Shown one piece after another: positions 17,719 through 26,562 of a stretch of DNA of 64,000 bases. Each line of letters opens with the position of its first letter. Positions within the stretch are counted from its first letter, which is position 1. The position numbers and the translations under genes are program-made. The notes beneath the pieces were generated by a model that saw only the letters and a list, made by a program, of their open reading frames with translations, was not told where the DNA came from and did not search any database. Source of the DNA: CALMEC01 sp964434425 (GTDB taxonomy: Bacteria; Actinomycetota; Thermoleophilia; Miltoncostaeales; Miltoncostaeaceae). The stretch spans positions 31,886-95,885 of the forward strand of contig CAYSVH010000010.1 in the NCBI GenBank assembly GCA_964434425.1. The letters are read 5' to 3'.

Positions 17719-18768
17719 ATGAGCCCACACATCTCCCACGCCATCCGGGTCCAGGACCTTCACAAGACGTTCGGGACCGTGCTCGCCGTCGATAAGGTCA
17801 CACTGACGATACCCTCGGGGGAGATCGTCGCCCTTCTCGGCCCGTCCGGATGCGGGAAGACCACGCTTCTGCGCCTCCTCTCGGGTTTCGAACAGCCCGA
17901 CGGGGGTTCCATCACCATCGGGGGACGTACCGTCGCCGACGACGACGTCTGGGTTCCACCCGAGCACCGCAACGTCGGCATGGTCTTCCAGGACCATGCG
18001 CTCTTCCCCCATCGGTCGGTCGCGGCCAACATCGGATTCGGTGTTCCCCGCGCCCGCCGCGCGTCACGCGTGCGCGAGGTGATGGACCTGGTGGGGCTCA
18101 CCGGCCTCGACGACCGGATGCCCTCTCAGCTCTCCGGCGGGCAGCAGCAGCGCGTCGCCCTGGCACGCGCCCTCGCTCCCGAACCCGGCCTGGTCCTCCT
18201 CGACGAGCCGTGGTCCAGCGTGGACGCCCTCCTGCGCGAGTCGGTCCGCATGGACATCATCGCGATCCTCCGGAAGGCCGGGGCCACCGTCGTGCTCGTC
18301 ACCCACGACCGCGAGGAGGCATTCCTCCTGGCGGACCGCGTGGCCCTCATGAGCGCGGGCCGCATCGTGCAGGTCTCCTCCCCGGAGGAGATGTACGCCG
18401 ATCCCGTCGATCGCTGGGCGGCCGAGTTCGTGGGTCCCGGCAACCTGATCCCCGGCGAGGTCCGGGACGGCTCCGTGACGACGTCGATCGGGAGCTTCCC
18501 CCTTCGGATCCCCTCGACCGCCGCATCCGCGGTCGACGCGCTGATCCGGCCCGAGCAGATCCTGCTTCGCCCGACCACCGACGGCTCCGCCGAGGTGGTG
18601 GGTCGCGAGTTCCGCGGACACGACGTGATGTACCGCGTCCGCCTGGCGGATGACACCGTCATCTGCGCCCAGAGGCCCTCAACCGAGGCCGTCGACGTGG
18701 GGACCCGAGTGGCCCTCGAGCCGCATCGGGCCCCCGTCACCGTATTCCCCCGCTCATCCGAGACCTGA
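17719..18768 (+). CDS. fbpC: Ferric iron ABC transporter ATPase, FbpC-like
   Basis: Energises ferric iron import with the binding protein and permease that follow. The 349-aa protein has Walker A GPSGCGKT (about residues 42-49), Q-loop VFQDHALFPH, signature LSGGQQQR, Walker B LVLLDEPWSSVD, H-loop VTHDREEA and a C-terminal TOBE-like domain (about 240-349). Both the length and the TOBE domain match Fe3+/spermidine-type (CUT1-related) ATPases. Walker B has DEPWSSVD instead of the common DEPLSALD, a change seen in some iron transporters. A gap of 39 bp separates it from fbpA. Likely regulated by iron. Confidence 0.88.
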   Translation: MSPHISHAIRVQDLHKTFGTVLAVDKVTLTIPSGEIVALLGPSGCGKTTLLRLLSGFEQPDGGSITIGGRTVADDDVWVPPEHRNVGMVFQDHALFPHRSVAANIGFGVPRARRASRVREVMDLVGLTGLDDRMPSQLSGGQQQRVALARALAPEPGLVLLDEPWSSVDALLRESVRMDIIAILRKAGATVVLVTHDREEAFLLADRVALMSAGRIVQVSSPEEMYADPVDRWAAEFVGPGNLIPGEVRDGSVTTSIGSFPLRIPSTAASAVDALIRPEQILLRPTTDGSAEVVGREFRGHDVMYRVRLADDTVICAQRPSTEAVDVGTRVALEPHRAPVTVFPRSSET

Positions 18769-18807
18769 CCGTTGCGGAGAGCGGGAAAACCCGATAGGAA
18801 GGATGCT

Positions 18808-19857
18808 ATGCCCAGCATTTCCCCCAAGCAACGCCGATACGGCATGCGCATCGCGATCGCCTCGATCGCGGTCGTGGGTACGGTTGCCATCGCGGGCTGC
18901 GGCGGCAGCTCGAGCAGCGACGAGGCCGACGGCCCGCTCACCGTCTACTCCGGCCGTGAAGAGGAGCTGATCGGCCCCCTCTTCACGCAGTTCACGGAAG
19001 AGACGGGCATTGAGCTGGACGTCCGCTACGGCAACACGCCGGAGCTCGCCGCCCAGATCGCCGAAGAGCGCGAGAATTCCCCTGCCGACGTCTACGTCGC
19101 CCAGGACGCCGGTTCCCTCGGCCTCGTCCAGGACCGGTTCGCGACGATCCCCAGCGACTCCCTGAACCGGGTGAACGCGCAGTTCCGCGGTACGGACGGC
19201 AAGTGGGTCGGCCTGTCGGGTCGTGCCCGCGTCGTGTCCTTCAACTCCACCAAGCACAGGGCCGAGGACCTCCCGGACACGGTCACCGAGTACGCCAAGC
19301 CCGAGTACGCCTCGAAGCTGGGTGTCGCCCCGACCAACGGCTCGTTCGTCGCCTTCATCTCGGCCATGCGCCTGAGCGTCGGTGACGACACCACGAAGAC
19401 CTTCCTCGCCGACCTCAAGAAGAACGGCGCGAAGACCTTCGACGGCAACCGCGTCATCGTCGAGGCCATCAACGACGGCGACGTCGACTTCGGCCTGGTC
19501 AACCACTACTACCTCTCGGTCCTCCGCAAGTCCAACCCGGACATCAAGGTCGAGAACAAGTACATGAAGGCCGGCGACCCGGGCGGATTCGTCAACGTCA
19601 CCGGTGTCGGGATCCTCGACAGCTCGGACCAGAAGGCCTCGGCCGAGAGGTTCGTCGAGTTCCTCCTCTCGGATGAGGGTCAGAGGTTCTACGTGACCCA
19701 GGAGAACACGGAGTACCCGCTGGTCGAGGGAATCGCGGCAGCAGAAGGACTGCCCTCCCTCGAGAGCCAGCTCGGCGGTGACGTCACGCTGAGCGAGCTC
19801 GGAGAGAAGGCGGAGTCATCCGCCGAGATGATCTCCGAGTCGGGGCTCGGAGAGTAG
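18808..19857 (+). CDS. fbpA: Iron-binding lipoprotein, FbpA-like
   Basis: 349-aa substrate-binding protein of the ferric transporter. A signal sequence ends in a lipobox (AIAGC, Cys about residue 31), followed by a Ser/Gly linker, so it is anchored to the outer leaflet of the membrane. The mature part begins LTVYSGREEELIGPLF, the usual start of FbpA/class II binding proteins. It contains NHYYLSVLRK, where the paired Tyr residues correspond to Fe(III) ligands. ATG 18808 has a strong AGGAAGGA site 6 nt upstream. It is followed by a long hairpin before the permease gene. Confidence 0.9.
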   Translation: MPSISPKQRRYGMRIAIASIAVVGTVAIAGCGGSSSSDEADGPLTVYSGREEELIGPLFTQFTEETGIELDVRYGNTPELAAQIAEERENSPADVYVAQDAGSLGLVQDRFATIPSDSLNRVNAQFRGTDGKWVGLSGRARVVSFNSTKHRAEDLPDTVTEYAKPEYASKLGVAPTNGSFVAFISAMRLSVGDDTTKTFLADLKKNGAKTFDGNRVIVEAINDGDVDFGLVNHYYLSVLRKSNPDIKVENKYMKAGDPGGFVNVTGVGILDSSDQKASAERFVEFLLSDEGQRFYVTQENTEYPLVEGIAAAEGLPSLESQLGGDVTLSELGEKAESSAEMISESGLGE

Positions 19858-19878
19858 CCCTCCCCCCTCCGGTGAGCG

Positions 19879-19918
19879 ATCATGGGTTCGTCGTCCGGCG
19901 CGGCGGCGAACCCATGAT
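19879..19918 (+). terminator. Intercistronic hairpin between fbpA and fbpB
   Basis: ATCATGGGTTCG and CGAACCCATGAT form a perfect 12-bp stem around a 16-nt loop, 21 bp after the fbpA stop. There is no T-run, so it is better read as a partial terminator or mRNA-stabilising stem that lets more binding protein than permease be made. Confidence 0.65.
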
Positions 19919-20031
19919 CCACTCCGTATGACACCCGATCGACGCACGCGGCGGAGCCCGCGCTGAACGCCACGGACGGCACCTCGGGCGCGTCACGACG
20001 ATGGCGGCGCAATCGTCCCCCGGTCGCGCTG

Positions 20032-21651
20032 GTGGTCGCGGCGGTCCTGGCGATCGCCCTGCTCCTGGTTCCGCCGGTCTATCTGTTCATCCGTGCGGGA
20101 TTCGGCGACGCCTGGGCGATCCTGGGTGAGCCCTCCACCCGGAGGGCGCTCTACCGGACCATTCGACTGGCGGTCGGTGTGGGTGCGACGTCCCTCGTCA
20201 TCGGGGGGAGCCTGGCCTGGCTCGTCGCGCGCACCGACATCCCCCTGCGGCGCCTCTGGGCGGTGCTGGCCGTCGTCCCCCTGGCGATGCCGAGCTTCGT
20301 CGCCGCCCTGGCCCTCGCGGGTTCCACCGGTGCGAGCGGCCTCCTCTCCCGCATGCTGGGCCTCGTCGGACTCGGTCCGATCGCGCGGATGGAGGGCTAC
20401 TGGGGTGCCATGCTCGCGGTCACCATGGCCACGTACCCCTACGTGTACCTCCTCACGCTCGCGGCGCTGAAGCGCCTCGACCCGGCCCCGGAGGAGGCCG
20501 CACGCAGCCTCGGGCGCGGCCCCATCGGCGCCTTCGCGGCGGCATCACTCCCCCAGCTTCGCCGTGCTCTGGCCGGAGGAGCGCTTCTGGCCGCGCTCTA
20601 CGCCCTCTCCGACTTCGGCGCCGTCTCCCTGATGCGCTACACGACGATCACGCGCGCCATCTTCCAGCGGTTCGACGCGGGACGCGACCGCGCCGCGACC
20701 GCGGTGCTCGGCATCCTCCTGATCGCGCTCACCGTCGCCCTTCTTGTCATCGAGACATTCGGGCGCGGCCACCGGCGCATCCGCACCGGCCCCGGCGCAC
20801 GGCGTGAGCCCGCCCGCATCCCGCTCGGCCGGGCGCGGCCGTGGGCGACCGCGTGGGCGGCGCTCATCTGCACGGCGTTCGTGATCCTTCCGGTCATCGT
20901 CATGTTCGACTGGATCCGCCGTGGCGCGGCCTACGGCCGGCTGCGGGGGATCCCGTGGGAGGCCACGTACACGTCGCTCTGGCTGGCACTCGTGGCGGCG
21001 GTGGTCGCCACGGTGCTCGCCATGCCGGTGTCGCTCCTGGCGACCCGGCACCCAAGGCCCTGGACGCAGGCCCTTGAACGCACGGGATACGGCGCGAACG
21101 CCCTCCCGGGCGTCGTCATCGGCCTCGCACTGGTGTTTCTCGGAGCACGGTACCTCCCGGGCCTCTACCAGACGTTCACCATGCTCCTGGCCGCATACGT
21201 GATCCGCTTCTTCGCCGAGGCCCTGGCGGGTGTCGACACCGCGCTGAACGCGGTGAACCCCCGGGCGGAGGAGGCGGCGCGGAGCCTGGGCCGACGACCC
21301 TCACGGGCCTTCCTCGAGGTGTCGCTGCCGGCCATGCGACCCGGTCTGGTGGCCGCGGTGATGCTCGTCTTCCTCTCGGTGATCAAGGAGCTTCCGGCAA
21401 CGGCGCTCCTGCTTCCCACCGGAGCGCGCACCCTCGCCACCGAGGTCTGGACGCAGACCAGCGTCGGCGCCTACGGCGCGGCGTCGGTGGCCGCGCTCGT
21501 GCTGATGGTGATCTGCGCGCCGTTCATCGTTGTGGCCGTCCACGAGCACGTCTCCGACGGAGGGACACCACGACGTTCCCGCCGGATCGTCCGACGCTCG
21601 GATGTGGCCTCGAACGATGCGGCCGGGGACTCCGCCGCATCGACGAGGTGA
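20032..21651 (+). CDS. fbpB: Ferric iron ABC transporter permease, FbpB-like
   Basis: Fused double permease of about 540 aa with roughly 12 membrane helices. Two EAA loops contact the ATPase: EEAARSLGRGPIGAFAAASLP near residue 153 and EEAARSLGRRPSRAFLEVSLP near residue 415. This duplication is normal for the FbpB/SfuB family. The start is uncertain. GTG 20032 has no ribosome-binding site and falls inside the first helix, while the open frame extends upstream through WRRNRPPVALVV to a CTG at 19963 with GGAG 6 nt before it. No ATG, GTG or TTG exists in that extension, so a CTG start is a real possibility. Function with fbpC and fbpA is clear. Confidence 0.88.
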   Translation: MVAAVLAIALLLVPPVYLFIRAGFGDAWAILGEPSTRRALYRTIRLAVGVGATSLVIGGSLAWLVARTDIPLRRLWAVLAVVPLAMPSFVAALALAGSTGASGLLSRMLGLVGLGPIARMEGYWGAMLAVTMATYPYVYLLTLAALKRLDPAPEEAARSLGRGPIGAFAAASLPQLRRALAGGALLAALYALSDFGAVSLMRYTTITRAIFQRFDAGRDRAATAVLGILLIALTVALLVIETFGRGHRRIRTGPGARREPARIPLGRARPWATAWAALICTAFVILPVIVMFDWIRRGAAYGRLRGIPWEATYTSLWLALVAAVVATVLAMPVSLLATRHPRPWTQALERTGYGANALPGVVIGLALVFLGARYLPGLYQTFTMLLAAYVIRFFAEALAGVDTALNAVNPRAEEAARSLGRRPSRAFLEVSLPAMRPGLVAAVMLVFLSVIKELPATALLLPTGARTLATEVWTQTSVGAYGAASVAALVLMVICAPFIVVAVHEHVSDGGTPRRSRRIVRRSDVASNDAAGDSAASTR

Positions 21652-21691
21652 CGTCCGTCACCCGAGCACCGGCGGGCGGACGTCGTGACGG
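21650..21691 (+). terminator. Hairpin between convergent fbpB and dehydrogenase genes
   Basis: GACGTCCG (21650-21657) pairs with CGGACGTC (21677-21684), and an alternative CCGTCAC/GTGACGG pairing overlaps it. The stem starts inside the fbpB stop region and ends 20 bp before the stop of the minus-strand gene. A bidirectional terminator is plausible; no T-run is seen. Confidence 0.4.
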
Positions 21692-21711
21692 GCCGGGCGG
21701 GCCCGGACGGG

Positions 21712-22872
21712 TCAGCGCCCGGCGCGGTCCTGCTCGCGGATCTCGAACGTCTCACCGGAGTCGGGCATCGGCCGGCGCCGCGCCAGCTCGAGGGCGCTGT
21801 CGCCGATCGCCTCCCACACGTCCAGCTTGGTGCGGACCCGCTTGATGACCTCGTCCGTGAACTCGTCGGTGTGTGAGAAGCCACCGAGGTCCATGGTCTT
21901 GACGCCCTCACCGACGGTCTCGAGCGCCGCCTCGTAGATGGCGCGCGCGGCGAGCGCCTCGTCCATGTACGACAGGACAGCGGCGGAGGCCAGGATCATG
22001 GCGAGCGGATTGGCGACGTTCTTGCCGAGGAGGGTGGGCGCGGTGCCGTGGGGTGCCTCGGCCATGACCACGGTGGGCCGGTACTCGTCGTCGAGGGAGA
22101 AGAGCAGCGACTCGGCTCCGGCGATCGACCCGAAGAGCTGGAGCACCATGTCCGAGAGGAGGTCGCCGTCGCGGTTCAGCGCAGGCACCACCAGCGCGTC
22201 GCCGGCGTGCGCGATGAGCATGGCGTACGTGGCGTCGATCAGCATCGGCTTGTACTTCACGTCGGAGTGACGCTCGGCGGCGAAGTCGAGTTCCTCCTTG
22301 AGCATACCCTCGTAGGTCGGTGAGACCGTCCACTTGGGGCCGCCGGTCACCATGGCGCGCATGCGCCGGGCCTGCAGGAACGCGATCTCCGCGACGGCGC
22401 GGCAGGTGCGGCGGTTGATGCGCTCGGTCCGCCAGGCGACCTCGTCGTCGCCCTCACCGGTGCGTCCCTCCTCCGCACCGTAGGCGTCGTCGACCGCCAT
22501 GCGCACCACCGAGATCGGTGCGTGGATGCCGCCGACGGGACGGACACCGGCCAGACGCCGCCCGGTGCGGATGATGACCTTCCCGTCGATGCCCTGACGG
22601 AGGATGGCGTTGGGACTCCCGACGTCACCGGCGGTCTCGGGGGTGATGGTGGCGGCCTTCAACCCGAAGCCGTGCTCCCGCATCGCCGCGGCGGCCTCGT
22701 GGACGACGGCGTTCTTGGTGTCCCGACGGTTCGCGAGCGACAGATCGAAGCGCGCGACGGCGACCTCGGACCCGATCACGGCGGGATCGATGACGCGGAG
22801 GGCCTCCTCCAGAAGCTCCTGCCCCGTCTCGTCCCCCTCCATCACGACCAGCGTCTTCTTCTCGTTCGGCAT
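21712..22872 (-). CDS. Isocitrate/isopropylmalate-family dehydrogenase, probably isocitrate dehydrogenase
   Basis: 386-aa beta-decarboxylating dehydrogenase. The N-terminus (TLVVMEGDETGQELLEEAL) and AATITPETAGDVGSPNAILRQ resemble the eukaryote-type NADP-isocitrate dehydrogenase branch more than LeuB. MVTGGPKWTVSPTYEG, the metal-binding DGDLLSDMVLQLFG segment and the coenzyme-site EAPHGTAPTL are visible. Oxidative decarboxylation of isocitrate in the TCA cycle is the most likely role; a tartrate or homoisocitrate type enzyme cannot be excluded by eye. It is monocistronic and ends convergent with fbpB. ATG 22872 gives the expected N-terminus. The 212 bp up to ddh show nothing recognisable. Confidence 0.82.
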   Translation of the reverse strand: MPNEKKTLVVMEGDETGQELLEEALRVIDPAVIGSEVAVARFDLSLANRRDTKNAVVHEAAAAMREHGFGLKAATITPETAGDVGSPNAILRQGIDGKVIIRTGRRLAGVRPVGGIHAPISVVRMAVDDAYGAEEGRTGEGDDEVAWRTERINRRTCRAVAEIAFLQARRMRAMVTGGPKWTVSPTYEGMLKEELDFAAERHSDVKYKPMLIDATYAMLIAHAGDALVVPALNRDGDLLSDMVLQLFGSIAGAESLLFSLDDEYRPTVVMAEAPHGTAPTLLGKNVANPLAMILASAAVLSYMDEALAARAIYEAALETVGEGVKTMDLGGFSHTDEFTDEVIKRVRTKLDVWEAIGDSALELARRRPMPDSGETFEIREQDRAGR

Positions 22873-23084
22873 GCGGAACAGTGTAGTGCGACCCGGTCGG
22901 GCGAGACCGGTGATCTCCACTTCGTCACAGGATGATCGATGTCCCGTGCGAAGCGGACCGATGACCGCGGCCCGCTCGTTCGACCGGCATCGGCGAAGCG
23001 CACCCCGCGAGCCGGCCGGACCAGACGTCGCGGCATCCGTCGTCACCCGGATCCGGGCGCGGCCGGCGGCGGCGGCCGAACCCG

Positions 23085-24065
23085 TCAGAGCAGGTCGCGG
23101 CGCAGTTCCTCCGCCGAACGCGGTGAGAGGAGGCCCGGCGCCACGTCGAACACCGTCTTCGCTCCGATCGCCCCGGCGGCGTTCAGGCGACGGACGGCGC
23201 GGGCGTACGCGATGAGGACGCTGGCCGTGAAGCCGGGATTGTCGCCGAGTGCGAGCGAGAACTCCATGGTGTGCTCGGCGCCGTTGGCGGTTGCGCTGCG
23301 GATGACGAACCCGCCGTGGGGCATCGTCTGGTGATCGCGCGCCAGGGTGGCGGCGTCGATGAACTCGACGGTGGTGTCGTAGTCGGCGAAGTAGTCGGGC
23401 ATCGTCACGATGGCGCGCTCCACCGCCGCCGCATCGGCCCCCTCCTCCAGCACCACGTGGCAGTGCCGTGTGTGCTTCTGACGCGTTGTGAGGGCCGGAC
23501 GCGTGCCGCTGCGGGCGGCCTCCACCGCCGCGGCCACCGGCCGGGTGTACTGCACACCCGCGGCGACGCCGGGTATGCGACGGATGGCGTCGGAGTGCCC
23601 CTGGCTCAGGCCGTCGCCCCAGAAGGTGTAGGTCTCGCCCTCCGGCAGGATCGCCTCGCCGAAGATGCGGTGGATCGAGAACATTCCGGGATCCCATCCG
23701 GACGAGATGAGCGCCGTCGTCCCGGCGGCCTGGGCGGACGCGTCGACATCGGCGAAGTACACGGGGATCTGGGCGTGCGTGTCGTAGCTGTCGACCAGGT
23801 TGAAGCGTGTGGCCAACCCGGGCACCTGCGCCGGAAGATCGTCCTTCGACCCGCCGCAGCAGATGAGCACGTCCACCGCTCCGACCAGGTCCTCGATCGC
23901 GTCCTGGTGGACCACCCGCGTCGACGGATCCGCGGGCGACACCGACTCGGGGGACCGTCGCGTCACGATGGCGACGAGCTCGATGTCCGGGTTCTGGGCG
24001 GCGGCGGCCTCGACGCCGCGGCCGAGGTTGCCGTATCCGACGATGGCGATGCGTGTGGTGGTCAT
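23085..24065 (-). CDS. ddh: meso-Diaminopimelate D-dehydrogenase
   Basis: NADPH-dependent enzyme that makes meso-diaminopimelate directly from tetrahydrodipicolinate, supplying lysine and peptidoglycan crosslinks. The 326-aa protein starts with the dinucleotide fold IAIVGYGNLGRGVEAA. It has CCGGSKDDLPAQ, SYDTHAQIPVYF, SGWDPGMFSIHRI, FWGDGLSQGHSDAIRRIPGV and a HCHVVLEEG segment, all hallmarks of the Corynebacterium-type enzyme. Its ATG overlaps the stop of the upstream PAP2 gene as ATGA. The coupling of a peptidoglycan-precursor enzyme to a lipid phosphatase suggests a cell-wall unit. Confidence 0.93.
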   Translation of the reverse strand: MTTTRIAIVGYGNLGRGVEAAAAQNPDIELVAIVTRRSPESVSPADPSTRVVHQDAIEDLVGAVDVLICCGGSKDDLPAQVPGLATRFNLVDSYDTHAQIPVYFADVDASAQAAGTTALISSGWDPGMFSIHRIFGEAILPEGETYTFWGDGLSQGHSDAIRRIPGVAAGVQYTRPVAAAVEAARSGTRPALTTRQKHTRHCHVVLEEGADAAAVERAIVTMPDYFADYDTTVEFIDAATLARDHQTMPHGGFVIRSATANGAEHTMEFSLALGDNPGFTASVLIAYARAVRRLNAAGAIGAKTVFDVAPGLLSPRSAEELRRDLL

Positions 24066-24781
24066 GCATCGATTCTGCCGGACCGCGTCCGGGGTACGTC
24101 CGGAGCACGGGGGTGCGGAGATGACCGTGTACGGAGGGGGTCGCCCGTGCCGGTGTCCACCGGTCCACCGTCCCGGTGGCCCAGGAGCGGCAGGCAGGCG
24201 AGGTAGTAGAGATACCCCAGCGCCCAGCCGGCGACGACGTCGGAGGGGTGGTGGACGTTGAGCACCACGCGCCCCGCCCCGATGGCCACGACGAGGACGG
24301 CGCCGGCGGCCATGACCCAGGCGCGCCGACGTCGCGGCACCGATGGGAGCAGGACCGTGAGGAGCGCGAGCACGGCCACCAGCACACCCAGCGCGTGTCC
24401 GGACGGGAACGACGAGGACCATGCGGACACGAGCGCCGTCGACGGCCGGGGACGGTCCGCCAGTTCCTTGGCGAACTGCGTCACGGCCCAGCTGAGCACG
24501 ACGCACACGAACAGGAACATGGCCGGCCACACCCGCCGTCGACGAAGGAGGACGATGACGAGGACCATCGTCGCGACGCGAAGGACGTCCGGGCCGAGAA
24601 CGAGGCAGAAGACGTCCCACGCGTGGACCCAGCCGGGGTGGTCGCGTCCGAACTCGTACGCCGGCTCGAGCAATCGCCGGTCGACCACCCCCAGCCAGGA
24701 CCATCCCCGCTCGATGCCGACCCAGAGCGCCAGGTAGATCAGGGCGGCGGCCGCCGCGGTCGCTGTCCTCCATCGGGCCAC
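24062..24781 (-). CDS. PAP2-family membrane phosphatase
   Basis: About 239 aa with six predicted membrane helices. The three phosphatase motifs are complete: KELADRPRP (residues about 110-118), SSSFPSGHALG, and GRVVLNVHHPSDVVAGW with the catalytic His. Likely acts on undecaprenyl pyrophosphate or phosphatidylglycerol phosphate at the membrane. The GTG at 24781 was chosen because it begins just before the first helix (WRTATAAAAALIYLALW). Longer in-frame starts would read into the repeat unit upstream. It overlaps ddh by four bases. Confidence 0.85.
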   Translation of the reverse strand: MARWRTATAAAAALIYLALWVGIERGWSWLGVVDRRLLEPAYEFGRDHPGWVHAWDVFCLVLGPDVLRVATMVLVIVLLRRRRVWPAMFLFVCVVLSWAVTQFAKELADRPRPSTALVSAWSSSFPSGHALGVLVAVLALLTVLLPSVPRRRRAWVMAAGAVLVVAIGAGRVVLNVHHPSDVVAGWALGYLYYLACLPLLGHRDGGPVDTGTGDPLRTRSSPHPRAPDVPRTRSGRIDA

Positions 24782-24848
24782 CGGCCGAGTATCACACCGG
24801 TTCGTCGCCGCGGCGTCGAACCGCGCCCGGCCCGGAGCCACCGCGACG

Positions 24849-25046
24849 GGATGGGTGGTTCCGTGGGATCGTGGATGTGGGGTGCGGTCATGGTGGATGC
24901 GCGGTGCCGTCGCACGCCGACGGGCATGCCGGTTCGCCTGTTCGAGGCGTCCGGTGGCTGGCCTGGGGTGGGCGGGTGGATGAGAGAAGCACATCCGCGC
25001 CGCCAGGGACACACACCACGCCACGAGGCCATGGAATCAACCATCC
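24849..25046 (+). repeat. 198-bp foldback element, copy 1 of a head-to-tail pair
   Basis: It begins GGATGGGTGGTTCCGTGG and ends CCATGGAATCAACCATCC, imperfect inverted termini. It abuts copy 2 with no spacer and is about 95% identical to it over the full 198 bp. The first and last ~60 bp are also roughly complementary, so the whole unit can fold back. Apparent reading frames in it differ on both strands and are not credible genes. Confidence 0.88.
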
Positions 25047-25244
25047 AGATGGCTGGTTCCATGGGACCGTGGATGTGGGGTGCGGTCATGGCGGATGCGC
25101 GGTGCCGTCGCACGCCGACGGGCATGCCGGCTCGCCTGTTCGAGGCGTCCGGTGGCTGGCCTGGGGTGGGCGGGTGGATGAGAAAAGCACATCCGCGCCG
25201 CCAGGGACACACACCACGCCGCGAGGCCATGGAATCAGCCATCT
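25047..25244 (+). repeat. 198-bp foldback element, copy 2
   Basis: Termini AGATGGCTGGTTCCATGG and CCATGGAATCAGCCATCT match as inverted repeats with one mismatch in 18. Its length is identical to copy 1. It ends 11 bp before the permease start codon, so it forms the entire 5' region of that gene and must carry or follow its promoter. The same conserved blocks (GATGTGGGGTGCG, CGTCCGGTGGC, CATCCGCGCCGCC) recur inverted at 60712-60882. Confidence 0.88.
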
Positions 25245-25255
25245 AGGCTCTCGAG

Positions 25256-26467
25256 GTGCCGCACCCGCCGACCCGCACTTCCGAAAGCACCGTCTCGTGG
25301 TGGCGACGGGTCGGCCCCTGGCTGGGGATCGGCGCCAGCCCGGTGGCCCTGATGGTCGGCGGCGGGGTGGCGGACGGCAACGAGCGCGCGTGGCTCGCCG
25401 CCGCCATCGTGACCGGGGCACTGGCCCTCGCCCTGGTGGCGCTGGCGCAGGGGGCGCTCGGCACTCGCACCCGCGCACGGTTCCCCACGCTCGCCGCCCG
25501 TACCCTCGGGATCGGCGGCAGCCGTTACATCGCCTCGCCGGTGATCGTGGTCCTGATGCTCGGGTGGTACGCGTTCAACACGGGCATCGCCGGTGACGGT
25601 CTGGCGCATCTCATCGGTGCCCCCCGCTGGACCGGCATCCTCGTGTTCGCACTCGTCATGCTGGCGGTCGCCTGGTGGGGGCTGAACGCTCTCAGCATCG
25701 CGGCGCTCGTGGCCGGGGTCGCCACCATCGCCCTCGCCGGGGACGGGCTGCGCCGGGCGCTCGACGGGCACGAGGGGCCGCTGCTGGGAGACGGCGTGCC
25801 GGCCGAGAACCTGCCCCTTCTGGCAGCCGTCACGATCATGGTGGGCTACGGGGCCGCCTTCGCCCTGCGCACCCCGGACTTCACCCACGATCTCCGCCGT
25901 CCGCGCGACGTCGTCTGGTGTGCGGGCGTCGGGCTCTTCCTCCCACTGGTGCTCTTCGCGTTCGCCGGGGCGGTCCTCCGGTTGAGCACCGGCAGCTGGG
26001 ATCTGGTCGAGGTGCTGGGACGCATCGGAAGCCCGACCGTGGCGTACGCGTTCGTCACGCTGGGTTTCACCGGTTCGGTGCTGACCAACCTGCACAGCGG
26101 CGCCATCGCCGTGGAGGACCTCGCGGGGCGCGCCCTCAGCCACCGGCGTGCACTGCTCGTGATCGCCGTCGCCGGAACCGCGCTCGCCCTGGTGGATCTC
26201 GCATCGCGCATGGTGCCGTTCCTGACCGTGATGGCCGTGGCCGCCCCGTGCCTCGTCGTCGTGATCTGGCTGGCCACCCACCACGGTGATCCGACGATCG
26301 AGCCGTGGATGCGCCCCGGTCCCGCCGCGGCCTGGATCCTGGGGGCGGGGGCGGGCGCCGTCCTCGCCGTCCTGGGTTCCCCGTGGGCCCTCGCCACGGC
26401 CATGGCCGTCGCCGCCGGGACCATGCTCGTCGCCGGGTACGGTCGGGGCACGCGTACCTCCCCATAG
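25256..26467 (+). CDS. NCS1-like (purine/cytosine permease-type) transporter
   Basis: 403-aa integral membrane protein with about 12 helices. It starts after a short polar tail at WWRRVGPWLGIGASPVALMVGGG. The helix pattern and the FTHDLRRPRDVVWCAGVG loop resemble the cytosine permease branch of the nucleobase:cation symporter-1 family, but it is shorter and no substrate-site residues can be named with confidence. GTG 25256 follows TCGAG, a weak ribosome site, and sits 11 bp after the repeat. It could be a nucleobase or small-amine importer. Monocistronic. Confidence 0.65.
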   Translation: MPHPPTRTSESTVSWWRRVGPWLGIGASPVALMVGGGVADGNERAWLAAAIVTGALALALVALAQGALGTRTRARFPTLAARTLGIGGSRYIASPVIVVLMLGWYAFNTGIAGDGLAHLIGAPRWTGILVFALVMLAVAWWGLNALSIAALVAGVATIALAGDGLRRALDGHEGPLLGDGVPAENLPLLAAVTIMVGYGAAFALRTPDFTHDLRRPRDVVWCAGVGLFLPLVLFAFAGAVLRLSTGSWDLVEVLGRIGSPTVAYAFVTLGFTGSVLTNLHSGAIAVEDLAGRALSHRRALLVIAVAGTALALVDLASRMVPFLTVMAVAAPCLVVVIWLATHHGDPTIEPWMRPGPAAAWILGAGAGAVLAVLGSPWALATAMAVAAGTMLVAGYGRGTRTSP

Positions 26468-26562
26468 CGACGGACACCTTTTCGCGCTCGTGGCGGTGGA
26501 AATGCGGATGTCGGGTACGGGCGGATCTTCTGTCTCCGGTTGCGCGATCCACCGCCCATAAG

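Noticed and set aside
24739..25242. Apparent genes inside the 198-bp tandem repeats
   Set aside because: Frames exist on both strands simply because the unit is GC-rich and a multiple of 3 long (198 bp); the diverged copy at 60712 does not keep the frame.
24849..25244. CRISPR array
   Set aside because: Only two long identical units without spacers; the sequence is a tandem duplication, not a repeat-spacer array. No cas genes are present.
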